Source: Marinomonas sp. UCMA 3892 (GTDB lineage Bacteria > Pseudomonadota > Gammaproteobacteria > Pseudomonadales > Marinomonadaceae). From it: a stretch of 32,704 nt of DNA. The DNA lies in NCBI RefSeq assembly GCF_012726345.1, contig NZ_PTXN01000011.1:1-32704 (forward strand), given 5' to 3'. Below the pieces are notes generated by a model. The model was not told where the DNA came from. It saw only the letters and a list, made by a program, of their open reading frames with translations, and made no database searches. Numbering within the stretch: the first letter of the stretch is position 1; each line of letters opens with the position of its first letter. A program made the position numbers and the translations under genes. Of this stretch, positions 1 through 7,990 are shown one piece after another.

Positions 1-351
1 GGCCATACGAGGTCTACCTTTTTTCTGTGGTTTGAGTCGAGATATACCTTCGCAAGCATAGAGTTTTTGCCATTGAAATAATATGCCTGAAGATGATAAA
101 TCGAAGTAGGCACTTGTATAGGTTAAAGACCACTCATTCATATGCATCGTTTTAAGTGCTTTAAGCTTAAAGGATTGGGTATATGACATTTGTTTGTGTA
201 AAAAACTGCTTTCACCATGAATACGATACACTTGAGACCAGTAACGAACTTGTCTCGAGTCAACACCGAATTGACGCGCAATCATTCTTGAGCTTTGGTG
301 CTGAGATAACTTTGCTAAATAGAGTTTGAATGCTCTGTGATATTTGGACAT
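1..351 (-). CDS. IS3-family (IS150 group) transposase OrfA, partial
   Basis: A reading frame starts at the ATG at 351-349 and runs open to the window edge for 117 codons, so its C-terminus lies outside. The N-terminal half has the helix-turn-helix look of an IS150-type OrfA: a Q-H-Q-S-S-R-M-I-A-R-Q-F-G-V stretch followed by R-Q-V-R-Y-W. The last visible residues carry the basic K-K-G-R-P motif common near the end of the first or second HTH in these proteins. OrfA binds the insertion-sequence ends and is usually fused to the DDE-domain OrfB by programmed frameshifting; OrfB would lie left of position 1. The IS end lies directly upstream (about 377-399). Family assignment is by motif, not by search. 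Whether the element is intact cannot be seen. Confidence 0.7.
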   Translation of the reverse strand, partial: MSKYHRAFKLYLAKLSQHQSSRMIARQFGVDSRQVRYWSQVYRIHGESSFLHKQMSYTQSFKLKALKTMHMNEWSLTYTSAYFDLSSSGILFQWQKLYACEGISRLKPQKKGRPRMA

Positions 352-356
352 AAAAA

Positions 357-399
357 GACCCCCAGTAATTGGAATGTCCAACTATTGGGGGTCAGTTCA
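357..399. repeat. IS end / hairpin upstream of transposase
   Basis: Positions 357-373 and 377-393 form a 17-bp inverted repeat with a 3-nt loop. It has one G-T wobble and one mismatch, and the outer arms read GACCCCC/GGGGGTC. Read on the minus strand, the outer end begins TGACCCCCAATAGTTGGA, which looks like the terminal inverted repeat of IS150-group elements. The exact outer boundary (about 394-399) and any target duplication cannot be set without the other IS end. Confidence 0.55.
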
Positions 400-467
400 A
401 TAATTGGGGCTTTTTGTCGTGAGCGTTTAAAGTTTGGGGATTTTGCGAGCATTAGTAAGAAAATGTG

Positions 468-2663
468 CTAATCCTTATGAATAATCGGAGAGCCTTGGTT
501 AAACTCATCGGCTGTTACCGCCTTGCTAACATAGTAGCCTTGACCAAAATCACATTGGAACGCCGCCAGCATTTTCCATTGTTCTCTAGTTTCTACACCT
601 TCCGCTAATACTTTGATATTGAGTTTATGAGCCATGGCAATGATCGCTTCGACGATTTTGCGATCATCTGGATCATTCTCTAAATCCATCACAAAACTAC
701 GATCAATTTTTAGCAAATCTACAGGAAGGTTTTTAAGTTGAGATAGCGATGAATACCCAGTGCCAAAATCATCAATAGCGATACAAATACCCATGTCTTT
801 TAGTGTTTGTAACAAATATCTAGCCAGATGTATGTCTTCAAGAATAGAGGTTTCAGTGATTTCAAAACCAATTAAATGAGCCGGCACTTGATACTTTCCA
901 AGCAGCTCTTGGACTAAAGCTACAAAGTGAGGATCTGATAATTGTTCTGACGCAAGATTGATATGTAATAGAATATCAGGTCTACCTTCCTGTTTTCGCT
1001 TTGCTAGGTAAGCGATACTACTTTCCAGAACCCAATAGCCCAATTCAACAATTTTTCCTGTGCTTTCCGCGAGAGGAATGAAGTCATTAGGGAAAATTAC
1101 ACCTTTTTCTGGGTGGTTCCAGCGAATTAGTGCTTCAGCACCAAAGACATGATTGGTGCGAATATTAAATTGTGGCTGGTAATACATTTCAAATTCATTT
1201 CTTTGTAACGCAAGCGTTAAATCTTCTTCCGCTTTAATTAAGTTATGCGTGCTGATCTTCATTTTTTCAGTATAAAAAGCATACTGATTTTTACCCTTTA
1301 GCTTAGCTTGATACAGTGCCATGTCGGCATTTTGCATGATGGTGACTAGATCATAACCATGCTCTGGAATCATCGCGATACCCAATGACGTGCTTAAAAT
1401 ATACTCTCGTGAATCCATTTTAATGGGAGTTCGAACGCTCTCTAGTATTCGATTCGCTTGTTCACTAGCTTGTTTTTCATCGCCAATCTCCCCCAGTAGG
1501 ATCCCAAATTCATCACCGCCTAAGCGTACAACAAGATCAGACATGGCTTTTAGTTTGTTTAATCTGTCTCCAACAATAACAAGTACTTGGTCCCCAACAT
1601 CGTGTCCGATGGTGTCATTAATGCGTTTAAAGTTATCTAGATCGAAATAGATAAAAGCAGATATCCGTTTACGCCTCTGGTTGTTATGCAGGGTCTTGGG
1701 TAAGCTATCTTGTAAAAAACGTCGATTTGGCAAGCCAGTTAACGGGTCTTTATAGGCGAGCTCTTGAAGTTCTGCGGTTTTTTCTTTGACTAATTTTCTG
1801 AGTTTTAATGGCTGGATTAGGATGGCATATAAAGCAAGAGAGAGTAAAAATGCCACCGCAAAGCTGATGGCATAGCCAGTTATCTTTCGCTGTTTTAACT
1901 GTGTGTCTAATGCTCGGCTTATTCGCAGAGTCCAAGTGCCCACTGGCAGAATTAGATTTGTCGAAGCTTGAATATCAGAAAGTGGTGTAACTGAGTCTGA
2001 TAAAACGATGATTTCCTTTGTCGCAGCATGCTTTCTTGACAGGCTATACTGATAACCCTCACTTTCTAGTTGTTTTAATTGTGTTGCTTCTAATAAATTG
2101 TCTAAATAAATAACTGCTGAAGCAAAGCCCCAGAATAGCTCTCTTTGTGTTCCTTTATGCAAGAAAATAGGGGCTCGACTGATGACGGCAACGCCACCTT
2201 GAACTAATGCGACCGGACCTATGACAAACATCTGATGATTTTTAACAGACAGCATAGCCTCTTCTTTAAAGCCAGGTGTTGATATGACGTTAAACCCTAT
2301 GGCGTTTTCGTTTCCTTTCAGAGGATAGATATCAGAAATAACACCATCGGGCGCAAGCTGAAGATTTTCAATACCACCGATTGACTCGATTAGCTTGTTT
2401 GCATAATTAGGAAACCACTCACCGCTACCGCCATTTTGTTCTACTTCATAAGCTAGAATTTGTGCTGAGGTGAAGGCAGACGAAAGTCGTCTTTCTAGAA
2501 CGGATGCTTGTGTTCTAGATATGCCACTTAAAAGAGACTGTTGCTGATTCACTATGGATTTGTTTGTTGACTGAGTCCAATAGCCCCCACAAAAAGCAAT
2601 AATGAAGAAAGCAACGAATGAAAAAAATAAGGCGGAAGGCTGCTTAAACTCTGCTTTCTTCAA
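468..2663 (-). CDS. Membrane GGDEF-EAL cyclic-di-GMP protein with CHASE-like sensor
   Basis: 731-aa protein that probably makes and/or degrades cyclic di-GMP at the inner membrane. An N-terminal transmembrane helix (about residues 10-28) and a second at about 262-284 bracket a periplasmic domain resembling CHASE sensors. The GGDEF domain follows, with G-G-D-E-F at 382-386, then the EAL domain with E-A-L at 510-512 and D-D-F-G-T-G-Y-S at 631-638. Both catalytic signatures look intact, so phosphodiesterase activity is likely and cyclase activity possible. The inhibitory I-site R-x-x-D, expected five residues before GGDEF, reads A373-x-x-D376, so product inhibition at that site is probably lost. 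The start is TTG at 2663, chosen because AAGGA lies about 7 nt upstream. It stands alone: an IS end lies downstream and hupE upstream. Confidence 0.9.
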   Translation of the reverse strand: MKKAEFKQPSALFFSFVAFFIIAFCGGYWTQSTNKSIVNQQQSLLSGISRTQASVLERRLSSAFTSAQILAYEVEQNGGSGEWFPNYANKLIESIGGIENLQLAPDGVISDIYPLKGNENAIGFNVISTPGFKEEAMLSVKNHQMFVIGPVALVQGGVAVISRAPIFLHKGTQRELFWGFASAVIYLDNLLEATQLKQLESEGYQYSLSRKHAATKEIIVLSDSVTPLSDIQASTNLILPVGTWTLRISRALDTQLKQRKITGYAISFAVAFLLSLALYAILIQPLKLRKLVKEKTAELQELAYKDPLTGLPNRRFLQDSLPKTLHNNQRRKRISAFIYFDLDNFKRINDTIGHDVGDQVLVIVGDRLNKLKAMSDLVVRLGGDEFGILLGEIGDEKQASEQANRILESVRTPIKMDSREYILSTSLGIAMIPEHGYDLVTIMQNADMALYQAKLKGKNQYAFYTEKMKISTHNLIKAEEDLTLALQRNEFEMYYQPQFNIRTNHVFGAEALIRWNHPEKGVIFPNDFIPLAESTGKIVELGYWVLESSIAYLAKRKQEGRPDILLHINLASEQLSDPHFVALVQELLGKYQVPAHLIGFEITETSILEDIHLARYLLQTLKDMGICIAIDDFGTGYSSLSQLKNLPVDLLKIDRSFVMDLENDPDDRKIVEAIIAMAHKLNIKVLAEGVETREQWKMLAAFQCDFGQGYYVSKAVTADEFNQGSPIIHKD

Positions 2664-2832
2664 CTAACGATCCTTCACTTGATAAAAAATATACCGAAAA
2701 TAATACAGATAAATTCTTTATTAGTATTTAGTTTTTTTGTAAGCCTGAATAATCGGTATTAGAGTAAAAGCATTGGAGCTTGAGTGATGACTGGTTGAGA
2801 GGCTTAGTAGGAAAATATTTCCTGTAGAAGGA

Positions 2833-2872
2833 AGCGACCACTGTTTTTTTTGTAGACAAAGCAGTGGTCGCT
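2833..2872 (-). terminator. Hairpin just downstream of hupE
   Basis: Perfect 11-bp stem, AGCGACCACTG at 2833-2843 with its complement at 2862-2872, and an 18-nt loop holding a run of eight T on the + strand. It begins 5 nt after the hupE stop codon, where a 3' end is expected. There is no T-tract after the stem on the minus strand, so it is either a Rho-dependent 3'-end stabiliser or an atypical terminator. The stretch 2664-2832 holds nothing else I recognise. Confidence 0.5.
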
Positions 2873-2876
2873 AAGC

Positions 2877-3461
2877 TTATGCTAGCGCTAAAAATAATCC
2901 AGCGATAGCAATTAGACTACCTGTTACGCGAGTCACAATAGGTGCTTGGAAGCGGGCAACAGCCATACCAAAACCGATACCAGCAACATGCAATAGTGCT
3001 GTTGCTGCAGCAAACCCCAGTGCGTATTCTGCGCCATTAGCATCTAATGGCATTTCTAAACCGTGTGCAGCACCGTGAAAAAGAGCGAATAAGCCAGCAA
3101 TACCAGCACAAACGGTAACAGGGAAACGTGCAGCACCAACTAACAAAGCCCCCATTAGAATCACAGACAAGACAATACCTTGTTCGATGAAAGGAACTTG
3201 CATGCCAGCAACAGCTAACGTACCACCTACTATCATGGTGCCAACAAAAGCTGTTGGCACAGCCCACAAAGCACGGCCGCCAAGGCTAGCGGCCCAAAGG
3301 CCAATTGCAAGCATAGCTAACAAATGGTCTAACCCCCCCATAGGGTGCATAAAGCCTGTCATGAAGCTAGTTGTGTGTTCGTGTCCTGGGTGAGCTGATG
3401 CAAGAGCTGGTATTGCGGCAACAAGTGCGGCTAATCCCATTTTAAGCGTCGATAAACGCAT
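2877..3461 (-). CDS. hupE: HupE/UreJ family nickel/cobalt permease
   Basis: 194-aa membrane protein of the HupE/UreJ family, which moves Ni2+ or Co2+ across the envelope and is often tied to hydrogenase, urease or cobalamin metabolism. Residues 1-23 form a signal peptide ending A-L-A-S-A, followed by a His-rich mature start (H-P-G-H-E-H). The family motifs H-P-M-G-G-L-D-H (first helix) and F-H-G-A-A-H-G (middle helix) are present; these His/Asp residues are the likely metal ligands. About six hydrophobic helices follow the signal. No urease, hydrogenase or cobalamin gene is nearby, so the metal and its user cannot be read from context. A -10/-35 promoter and a folded leader precede it (3511-3574), suggesting regulation at the RNA level. 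Confidence 0.88.
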   Translation of the reverse strand: MRLSTLKMGLAALVAAIPALASAHPGHEHTTSFMTGFMHPMGGLDHLLAMLAIGLWAASLGGRALWAVPTAFVGTMIVGGTLAVAGMQVPFIEQGIVLSVILMGALLVGAARFPVTVCAGIAGLFALFHGAAHGLEMPLDANGAEYALGFAAATALLHVAGIGFGMAVARFQAPIVTRVTGSLIAIAGLFLALA

Positions 3462-3510
3462 GGTGTTGTCTCCAAAAATATATGAGTATGAAAGACTTTA
3501 CAAAATAGTC

Positions 3511-3546
3511 CTCTCTAAACCACCGCTCTTGCGGCTGGATGGAGAG
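3511..3546 (-). promoter_or_regulatory. Folded 5' leader of hupE, possible RNA regulator
   Basis: The leader can form an outer stem CTCTC/GAGAG (3546-3542 with 3515-3511) around an inner stem CCA-CCGC/GCGG-TGG with one bulged base and an AAGA tetraloop (3527-3530). A weaker GACT/AGTC hairpin lies between this and the ribosome-binding site (about 3494-3510). It does not have the size of a cobalamin riboswitch and I do not recognise the class. A metal-sensing riboswitch or a protein-binding site is possible, because the gene is a metal permease. Confidence 0.4.
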
Positions 3547-3574
3547 ATTTTAGCATACCTAGAGTGAGGGTAAA
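3547..3574 (-). promoter_or_regulatory. Predicted sigma-70 promoter of hupE
   Basis: On the minus strand, TTTACC (3574-3569) is followed after 16 nt by TAAAAT (3552-3547) inside an extended TATGCTAAAAT. Transcription would start near 3540, at the 5' foot of the folded leader. Inferred from motif only. Confidence 0.5.
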
Positions 3575-3720
3575 TTGAATGATGCTGCCAATAGATAACG
3601 AAATATTCAGTTTGCTAAATTCAAGATGATGTAATGGTTGTCTAACTGTGTAATTGAGTCGTAGAATCGGTTGAAAAAGTGACCAATATTTAAACGTATA
3701 AATAACAGGGAGGTTTATCA

Positions 3721-4050
3721 GTGATAATATTTTATTTGGTTTTGGCTATTCTCGGGACTTTTATTCCTTATGCAGCTTTTGTTCCTTGGCTGGTTCAAAA
3801 TGGTGTCAATATACCACTTTTTTTTGCTGAGATGATGGCAAATCCAATTAGTATTTTTGCATGGTTGGATGTGTTTCTTGCGGCAATTGCCCTCTTGGGT
3901 TTTATTCTCCATGATGGCCAAAAGAACCAAGTTAAGTGGCGCTTTATAGCAATAATAGGAGCCTTAAGTGTTGGAGTATCCTGCGGATTACCTTTGTACC
4001 TGTACTTGCGGGAAAGGCAGCGTTGTGCAGAACCAAGTAGAAGCGAATAA
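3721..4050 (+). CDS. DUF2834-like small membrane protein
   Basis: 109-aa hydrophobic protein with three predicted transmembrane helices (about residues 3-20, 45-63 and 76-94) and a polar, basic C-terminal tail. The order of a short first helix with F-V-P-W, a middle N-P-I-S-x-F-x-W-L-D segment and a final helix is typical of the DUF2834 family, whose function is not known. The start is GTG at 3721, chosen because GGAGG lies 7 nt upstream. It sits 33 nt before the LysE-type exporter on the same strand, so the two are probably cotranscribed. The family call is by pattern only. Confidence 0.72.
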   Translation: MIIFYLVLAILGTFIPYAAFVPWLVQNGVNIPLFFAEMMANPISIFAWLDVFLAAIALLGFILHDGQKNQVKWRFIAIIGALSVGVSCGLPLYLYLRERQRCAEPSRSE

Positions 4051-4083
4051 GAGTATTATTTAATAACAAACTTAGGGGCCGGT

Positions 4084-4719
4084 ATGACCTTTCATCTATG
4101 GACTTTGTTTTTCTTGGCTTATTTAGTGACCACTCTGTCGCCAGGGCCGAACGTATTGCTAGTGCTTAAAAACAGTATTCAATTTGGTTGGAAGTCTGCC
4201 TTTATAACTATTTTGGGTAATTTGACTTGTCAATTTTTGATTGTTTGTTTGGTTGCCTTGGGCGTTGGTGCGCTCTTACAGACATTACCCGTCTGGTTTC
4301 TGGTAATGAAAATAATGGGTGGAACCTATTTGATCTACCTTGGAATTAAAGCTCTACGATCAAAAAAGAAATCAACCTTTGACGCTATAGATAATATAGC
4401 TGTCAATAAGTCGACTAAAACCGGACTTGCGCTGTTTGGTGAAGCCTTCTTGGTATCAGCAAGTAATCCAAAAACATTAATATTTTTGTCTGCCTTCTTA
4501 CCGCAGTTTTTAACCTTAGAGTCGCCAGCATACCAACAGTTTTCAGTCATGTTTATTACTATCTGCGCTATCGTGACCAGTGTGCATATCGGCTATGCTT
4601 TTGGTATCGCTCGTCTAGGAAAACGTTTCTCACTAAAAAATATGGAAGCCAAAATTACCAAAATAACTGGCGGCTTGTTTATCACTATGGGTGGCGGAAT
4701 ATTGTTGAGTAATCGATAA
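4084..4719 (+). CDS. LysE/RhtB family amino-acid exporter
   Basis: 211-aa inner-membrane protein of the LysE/RhtB superfamily, whose members export amino acids such as lysine, threonine or homoserine lactone. The diagnostic first-helix motif S-P-G-P-N-x-L-L-V appears at about residues 19-27, followed by the family's usual five to six helices. The mid-protein S-N-P-K-T-L-I-F-L-S-A-F-L-P-Q-F segment is also characteristic. Length matches the family. The start ATG at 4084 follows AGGGG. The gene is between the DUF2834-like protein and a small zinc-finger protein on the same strand; the next gene begins 28 nt after its stop. The substrate cannot be read from the sequence. Confidence 0.9.
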   Translation: MTFHLWTLFFLAYLVTTLSPGPNVLLVLKNSIQFGWKSAFITILGNLTCQFLIVCLVALGVGALLQTLPVWFLVMKIMGGTYLIYLGIKALRSKKKSTFDAIDNIAVNKSTKTGLALFGEAFLVSASNPKTLIFLSAFLPQFLTLESPAYQQFSVMFITICAIVTSVHIGYAFGIARLGKRFSLKNMEAKITKITGGLFITMGGGILLSNR

Positions 4720-4747
4720 GGCCAATACAAAGAAGAGGGCTTGCTTT

Positions 4748-5011
4748 ATGGCTAGTGGTTGGGCGCAAGATGGCGCGGTACAGGATCAAATAGACGCGAC
4801 GGTCGACTCCGAAGTTGAGCGTGCAAAAAATAGTATGCCAAAAGGAGAGAGTCTGACCCATTGTGAAGAATGCGACGCAGTGATTCCTGAGCCTAGGCGT
4901 AAAGCTATTCAAGGTGTGCGCTTGTGTATCCAATGTCAGTCTGAGCTGGAGAAGAAAGGCCGTACTGCTTTGTATAATCGCGCAGGTAGTAAAGATAGCC
5001 AACTAAGATAG
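4748..5011 (+). CDS. DksA/TraR-type C4 zinc-finger protein (YbiI-like)
   Basis: 87-aa protein with a single C4 zinc finger: C39-x2-C42, then C60-x2-C63, with the P-E-P-R-R and V-R-L-C-I-x-C context typical of the short DksA/TraR relatives such as YbiI. It lacks the long coiled-coil of true DksA but keeps an acidic N-terminal helix with D14 and D20. This class may bind the RNA polymerase secondary channel, as shown for DksA and TraR; that is family knowledge, not shown here. It follows the LysE-type gene by 28 nt with an AGAGGG-type ribosome site, so it probably shares that transcript. Its role is unknown. Confidence 0.82.
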   Translation: MASGWAQDGAVQDQIDATVDSEVERAKNSMPKGESLTHCEECDAVIPEPRRKAIQGVRLCIQCQSELEKKGRTALYNRAGSKDSQLR

Positions 5012-5199
5012 GTTTTGTTGGTTATTTTCTTCCATTCCATTGATATTGATTCCAGTATATTCCACGGAATCTGTGTATTTATCGTCGAATTCTGCCTGCT
5101 TGATCCTCTCCATTATGGTAAGGTTTCGTTTATCTAAAAGAGTATTTTGACCATGAATACTGATGCTCTGTTTCTTTCAGAATAAATAAGGATGAGGTT

Positions 5200-5784
5200 G
5201 TGGTAGACACTTACTCAATAGAAGTGAATAAATTAGAGAAATTACGTGCTGCTTGGTTGCCTGCGGTGGAGTTTCTTTTTGGCGAAGCTGTGACTGAAGC
5301 CAAGTTTGATGGCTTTGAGGTTTGGGATGACATTGCGAAACCAAGTGCAGTATTTGAACATGCTGACGAGCCATATCGATACAAAATCCACATGCCTGCG
5401 AGAGTATTCAGCAATGACGTTATGTTGCTAGCCGATGTGATTCAAGAAATGGTACGTGGCCAGTATCCAGTGGGTTATGAAGGCGCAAAAGTATCGGCTT
5501 TATGTGAAGGCGTGGCTGTATTTGGTGCTGTGACGGCCATTAAGCAAGTGTTTGGAGAGGAGTCTGTTGACTCCTACTTGAATGCTCTGAAGGAACAGGC
5601 GTTTCCTTATTACGATGCTTTCTCTTACGTAGCGGTTTTGTTGGCAGAAGACCCTCAAGCGATTAAAAAATTGCGTGGTGTTCAGCCTTTCTTATATAAG
5701 GTTGAAAAGGCAGACTTTGAAACGGCGCAGGTAGAAATAGATCGTAAAATCAAAGACATCCTTTTATTAGCTTTTCGTGCTTAA
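5200..5784 (+). CDS. Hypothetical protein, soluble
   Basis: 194-aa protein that I do not recognise. It has no signal peptide or clear membrane helix, and is acidic with mixed alpha/beta character. A small-residue segment in the middle (K-V-S-A-L-C-E-G-V-A-V-F-G-A-V) could be a buried helix. There is no obvious catalytic motif. The start is GTG at 5200: an AAGGATGAGG ribosome site ends just upstream, and the nearby ATG at 5192 runs into a stop. It is separated from the zinc-finger gene by 188 nt with no strong terminator seen, and it ends 29 nt before a strong bidirectional terminator. Confidence 0.75.
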   Translation: MVDTYSIEVNKLEKLRAAWLPAVEFLFGEAVTEAKFDGFEVWDDIAKPSAVFEHADEPYRYKIHMPARVFSNDVMLLADVIQEMVRGQYPVGYEGAKVSALCEGVAVFGAVTAIKQVFGEESVDSYLNALKEQAFPYYDAFSYVAVLLAEDPQAIKKLRGVQPFLYKVEKADFETAQVEIDRKIKDILLLAFRA

Positions 5785-5809
5785 TAAATAACGCAAAGCG
5801 AAATGAAAA

Positions 5810-5837
5810 AAAAATGCCGCGTAATAGCGGCATTTTT
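5810..5837. terminator. Bidirectional Rho-independent terminator
   Basis: ATGCCGC (5814-5820), a 6-nt loop and GCGGCAT (5827-5833), flanked by A-run and T-run on either side so that it works for both strands. It separates the convergent hypothetical gene (+) and PRPP-synthetase-like gene (-). Confidence 0.88.
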
Positions 5838-5863
5838 ATTGGTAATTGTAGCGAATTTTGTTT

Positions 5864-7075
5864 CTAGCTTTTTAGCTCTGACAATTCTTCACTAAACCAG
5901 ATTTTGCGTTTAAAACGAGGGTTTTTAGACGACATATCGATTTTATAAGGGTTCGGCTCGTGGGTCTGTGGCAAATCAAGAATGTTGCAAAGCTCTTGAG
6001 CAAGCCATTTTTCCACTTTCAATACGACCATTTTCTTACGCAAGCGACCTTGTTCATCACGGTTCAAAATAGTCGGTAGGGTATTTAGTGTCAAAATTTC
6101 GCCAATGGCTGGGTGTGCCATACGTTCACGACCTTCATCGCTGGCATAAAAATGCGATACCGCAAACACCATACGTTCAGGGTTGATTTGCTGTAAGAAT
6201 TGGCAAGATTTCACGACGGTAGAGCCGGTGCGAACCATATCGTCAAACAACACAATGCTTGCCCCATCTAGGCCGTCAAAAGTGTGTTCGCTTTCTTTAT
6301 GCAGAGTGATTTCTACTTTGCGCTCCGCAGTACGGTCTTTATCAAGCATGATGAATTTGGCTTTGCTCAGACCTAGAGTTTTGAACATCTCTTTAACGAA
6401 ATCACGAGCGCCTTTGTCTGGAGCGCACAGTACTAAGCCTTCGCCGTCTTCACCGTAGTTCAGAATGTTTGAATTCAACAAGTAATGGGCGTAAATTTCA
6501 TAAGGGATTAAGTTATGGAAGTCGCCTTCAAACACTTCGGTAAACATTTTTTGAACGGAATCAGAATGGTTGTGAATCGTCATCACAGTATCCACACCAG
6601 AAAGCTTCAATAGTTGAGCGTATAGCTTGGCAGTGAATGGCTGACCATCGAATTTTTTAACGTCTTGGATATCACGTTCAAAACTGGTTTCACCTAAGCT
6701 CTGATGAGGGCCTCGATCTTGCGCGCTGTAGAATAGGTCTGGCTCAACCAAAATAACGCGGTCAGCTCCGTTTTCTTTGGCAGCGCGGGCGATAATTAGA
6801 TTCGCCATTGCTAACTCTTGGCGGCTTTTTACATGGCTACCAGTACTAACAATAATGACAGACTTACCCTTCAGTTTGCGGCCAATGTTATCAAAATCGG
6901 CTTCGTCAGAGATAAAACGTGGGCAAAACTCAGAGTTCATGAATTGCTTCATGCTGATCAAATCAGCGATGTCTTCGTGTTGACCCATTGCATAAGCAAC
7001 ATCAATAGCAAACGGATTATCGGAAGAGTTACTAACAACGACGACATTAGTAGCCTGACCGGTCGACAAAGTCAT
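5864..7075 (-). CDS. Ribose-phosphate pyrophosphokinase-like enzyme (divergent PRPP synthetase)
   Basis: 403-aa protein of the PRPP synthetase family, which transfers pyrophosphate from ATP to ribose 5-phosphate. It keeps the family layout: an ATP-contacting F-Y-S-A-Q-D-R at 115-121, an H-N-H metal site at 168-170, a D-K-D-R catalytic-loop Lys (K246) and the PRPP-binding V-L-F-D-D-M-V-R-T-G-S-T at 275-286. It is much longer than the usual 310-320 aa Prs, with extra N-terminal and C-terminal segments, so it is a divergent subgroup rather than the housekeeping prs. The ATG at 7075 follows AAGGA. It is divergent from nudK with 258 nt between them. What it does beyond or instead of making PRPP is not known to me. 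Confidence 0.82.
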   Translation of the reverse strand: MTLSTGQATNVVVVSNSSDNPFAIDVAYAMGQHEDIADLISMKQFMNSEFCPRFISDEADFDNIGRKLKGKSVIIVSTGSHVKSRQELAMANLIIARAAKENGADRVILVEPDLFYSAQDRGPHQSLGETSFERDIQDVKKFDGQPFTAKLYAQLLKLSGVDTVMTIHNHSDSVQKMFTEVFEGDFHNLIPYEIYAHYLLNSNILNYGEDGEGLVLCAPDKGARDFVKEMFKTLGLSKAKFIMLDKDRTAERKVEITLHKESEHTFDGLDGASIVLFDDMVRTGSTVVKSCQFLQQINPERMVFAVSHFYASDEGRERMAHPAIGEILTLNTLPTILNRDEQGRLRKKMVVLKVEKWLAQELCNILDLPQTHEPNPYKIDMSSKNPRFKRKIWFSEELSELKS

Positions 7076-7333
7076 GAGAGATCCTTAACTAAGGGTAGGG
7101 GAATTTGCGCTGATTTTAATACTTGTAGGGTTTTTTCGATAGGGCTGATTGAGGAAAAAGGCATTTTTATGTCGATTAGGTGTTACATGATATTTGTGAC
7201 AGGTGTAAACCGATGTCATTCTACGTTTTCTTAAAGTCTTATTAGAATGAATAGATCATGGAGCTCCAGTACTGCTATATTTTGATTTTAATCATTTTTT
7301 GTTAATAGCCATAAATTTTATAAGGCAGTAAGT

Positions 7334-7915
7334 ATGAGCACGACGGATATTCGTAACATAGAAAAAACGCTGTTATCCGATAACTGGTATACCTTAAATA
7401 AGTTTTCTTTTGAACTAAAGGGCAATAATGGTCAGTGGCAATATCAAGAGCGCGAGGCGTACGATAGAGGCAATGGCGCAACGATTCTGCTCTATAACAC
7501 TGAAAAAAAGACCGTAGTGTTGACTCGACAATTCAGAATGCCCACTTTTGTGAATGGTAATCAGGATGGGATGCTGATTGAGTCTTGTGCAGGTCTATTA
7601 GATCAAGATAATCCCGAAGATTGCATAAAACGAGAAACGGAAGAGGAAACAGGCTTTAAAGTTGAACACGTCACAAAAGTCTTTGAAGCTTATATGTCGC
7701 CAGGTTCTGTCACGGAAATGCTGTACTTTTTTGTAGCTGAATATTCAGACAATATGAAGGTATCTGATGGTGGTGGCCTTGAGCATGAACAAGAAAATAT
7801 AGAGGTGCTTGAATTAGATTTTCAGCTCGCCTGCTCTATGGTTGATTCTGGTGAGATTAAAGATGGAAAAACCATTATGTTGCTACAATACGCCAAATTA
7901 AATGGTTTGCTTTAA
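7334..7915 (+). CDS. nudK: GDP-mannose pyrophosphatase NudK (Nudix hydrolase)
   Basis: 193-aa Nudix hydrolase that closely follows E. coli NudK from end to end. Shared blocks include [17 protein letters not shown]-x-R-Q-F-R and the Nudix box G-L-L-D-x-D-x-P-E-x-C-I-x-[RK]-E-x-x-E-E-T-G at about 97-117, followed by Y-M-S-P-G and I-x-D-G-K-T. NudK cleaves GDP-mannose and related nucleotide diphosphate sugars to mannose 1-phosphate and GMP with Mg2+. The start ATG at 7334 follows AAGGCAG. It is divergent from the PRPP-synthetase-like gene, and ends 75 nt before the stop of the convergent LacI regulator. No terminator hairpin was spotted in that gap. Confidence 0.95.
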   Translation: MSTTDIRNIEKTLLSDNWYTLNKFSFELKGNNGQWQYQEREAYDRGNGATILLYNTEKKTVVLTRQFRMPTFVNGNQDGMLIESCAGLLDQDNPEDCIKRETEEETGFKVEHVTKVFEAYMSPGSVTEMLYFFVAEYSDNMKVSDGGGLEHEQENIEVLELDFQLACSMVDSGEIKDGKTIMLLQYAKLNGLL

Positions 7916-7990
7916 CCTTGCCTAGCGTAAAAGCAAAATTTGAGGTTTATCCTGAGAACGTGAGAAGAATCATGTTAGTAATGAAACAAT

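Noticed and set aside
3462..3546. Cobalamin riboswitch before hupE
   Set aside because: The leader is under 90 nt, far shorter than that class, and no B12-box-like sequence was seen.
7084..7095. CCTTAACTAAGG palindrome between prs-like gene and nudK as an NAD-type regulator site
   Set aside because: It has only 5-bp arms and overlaps the ribosome site of the prs-like gene; no matching regulator is nearby.
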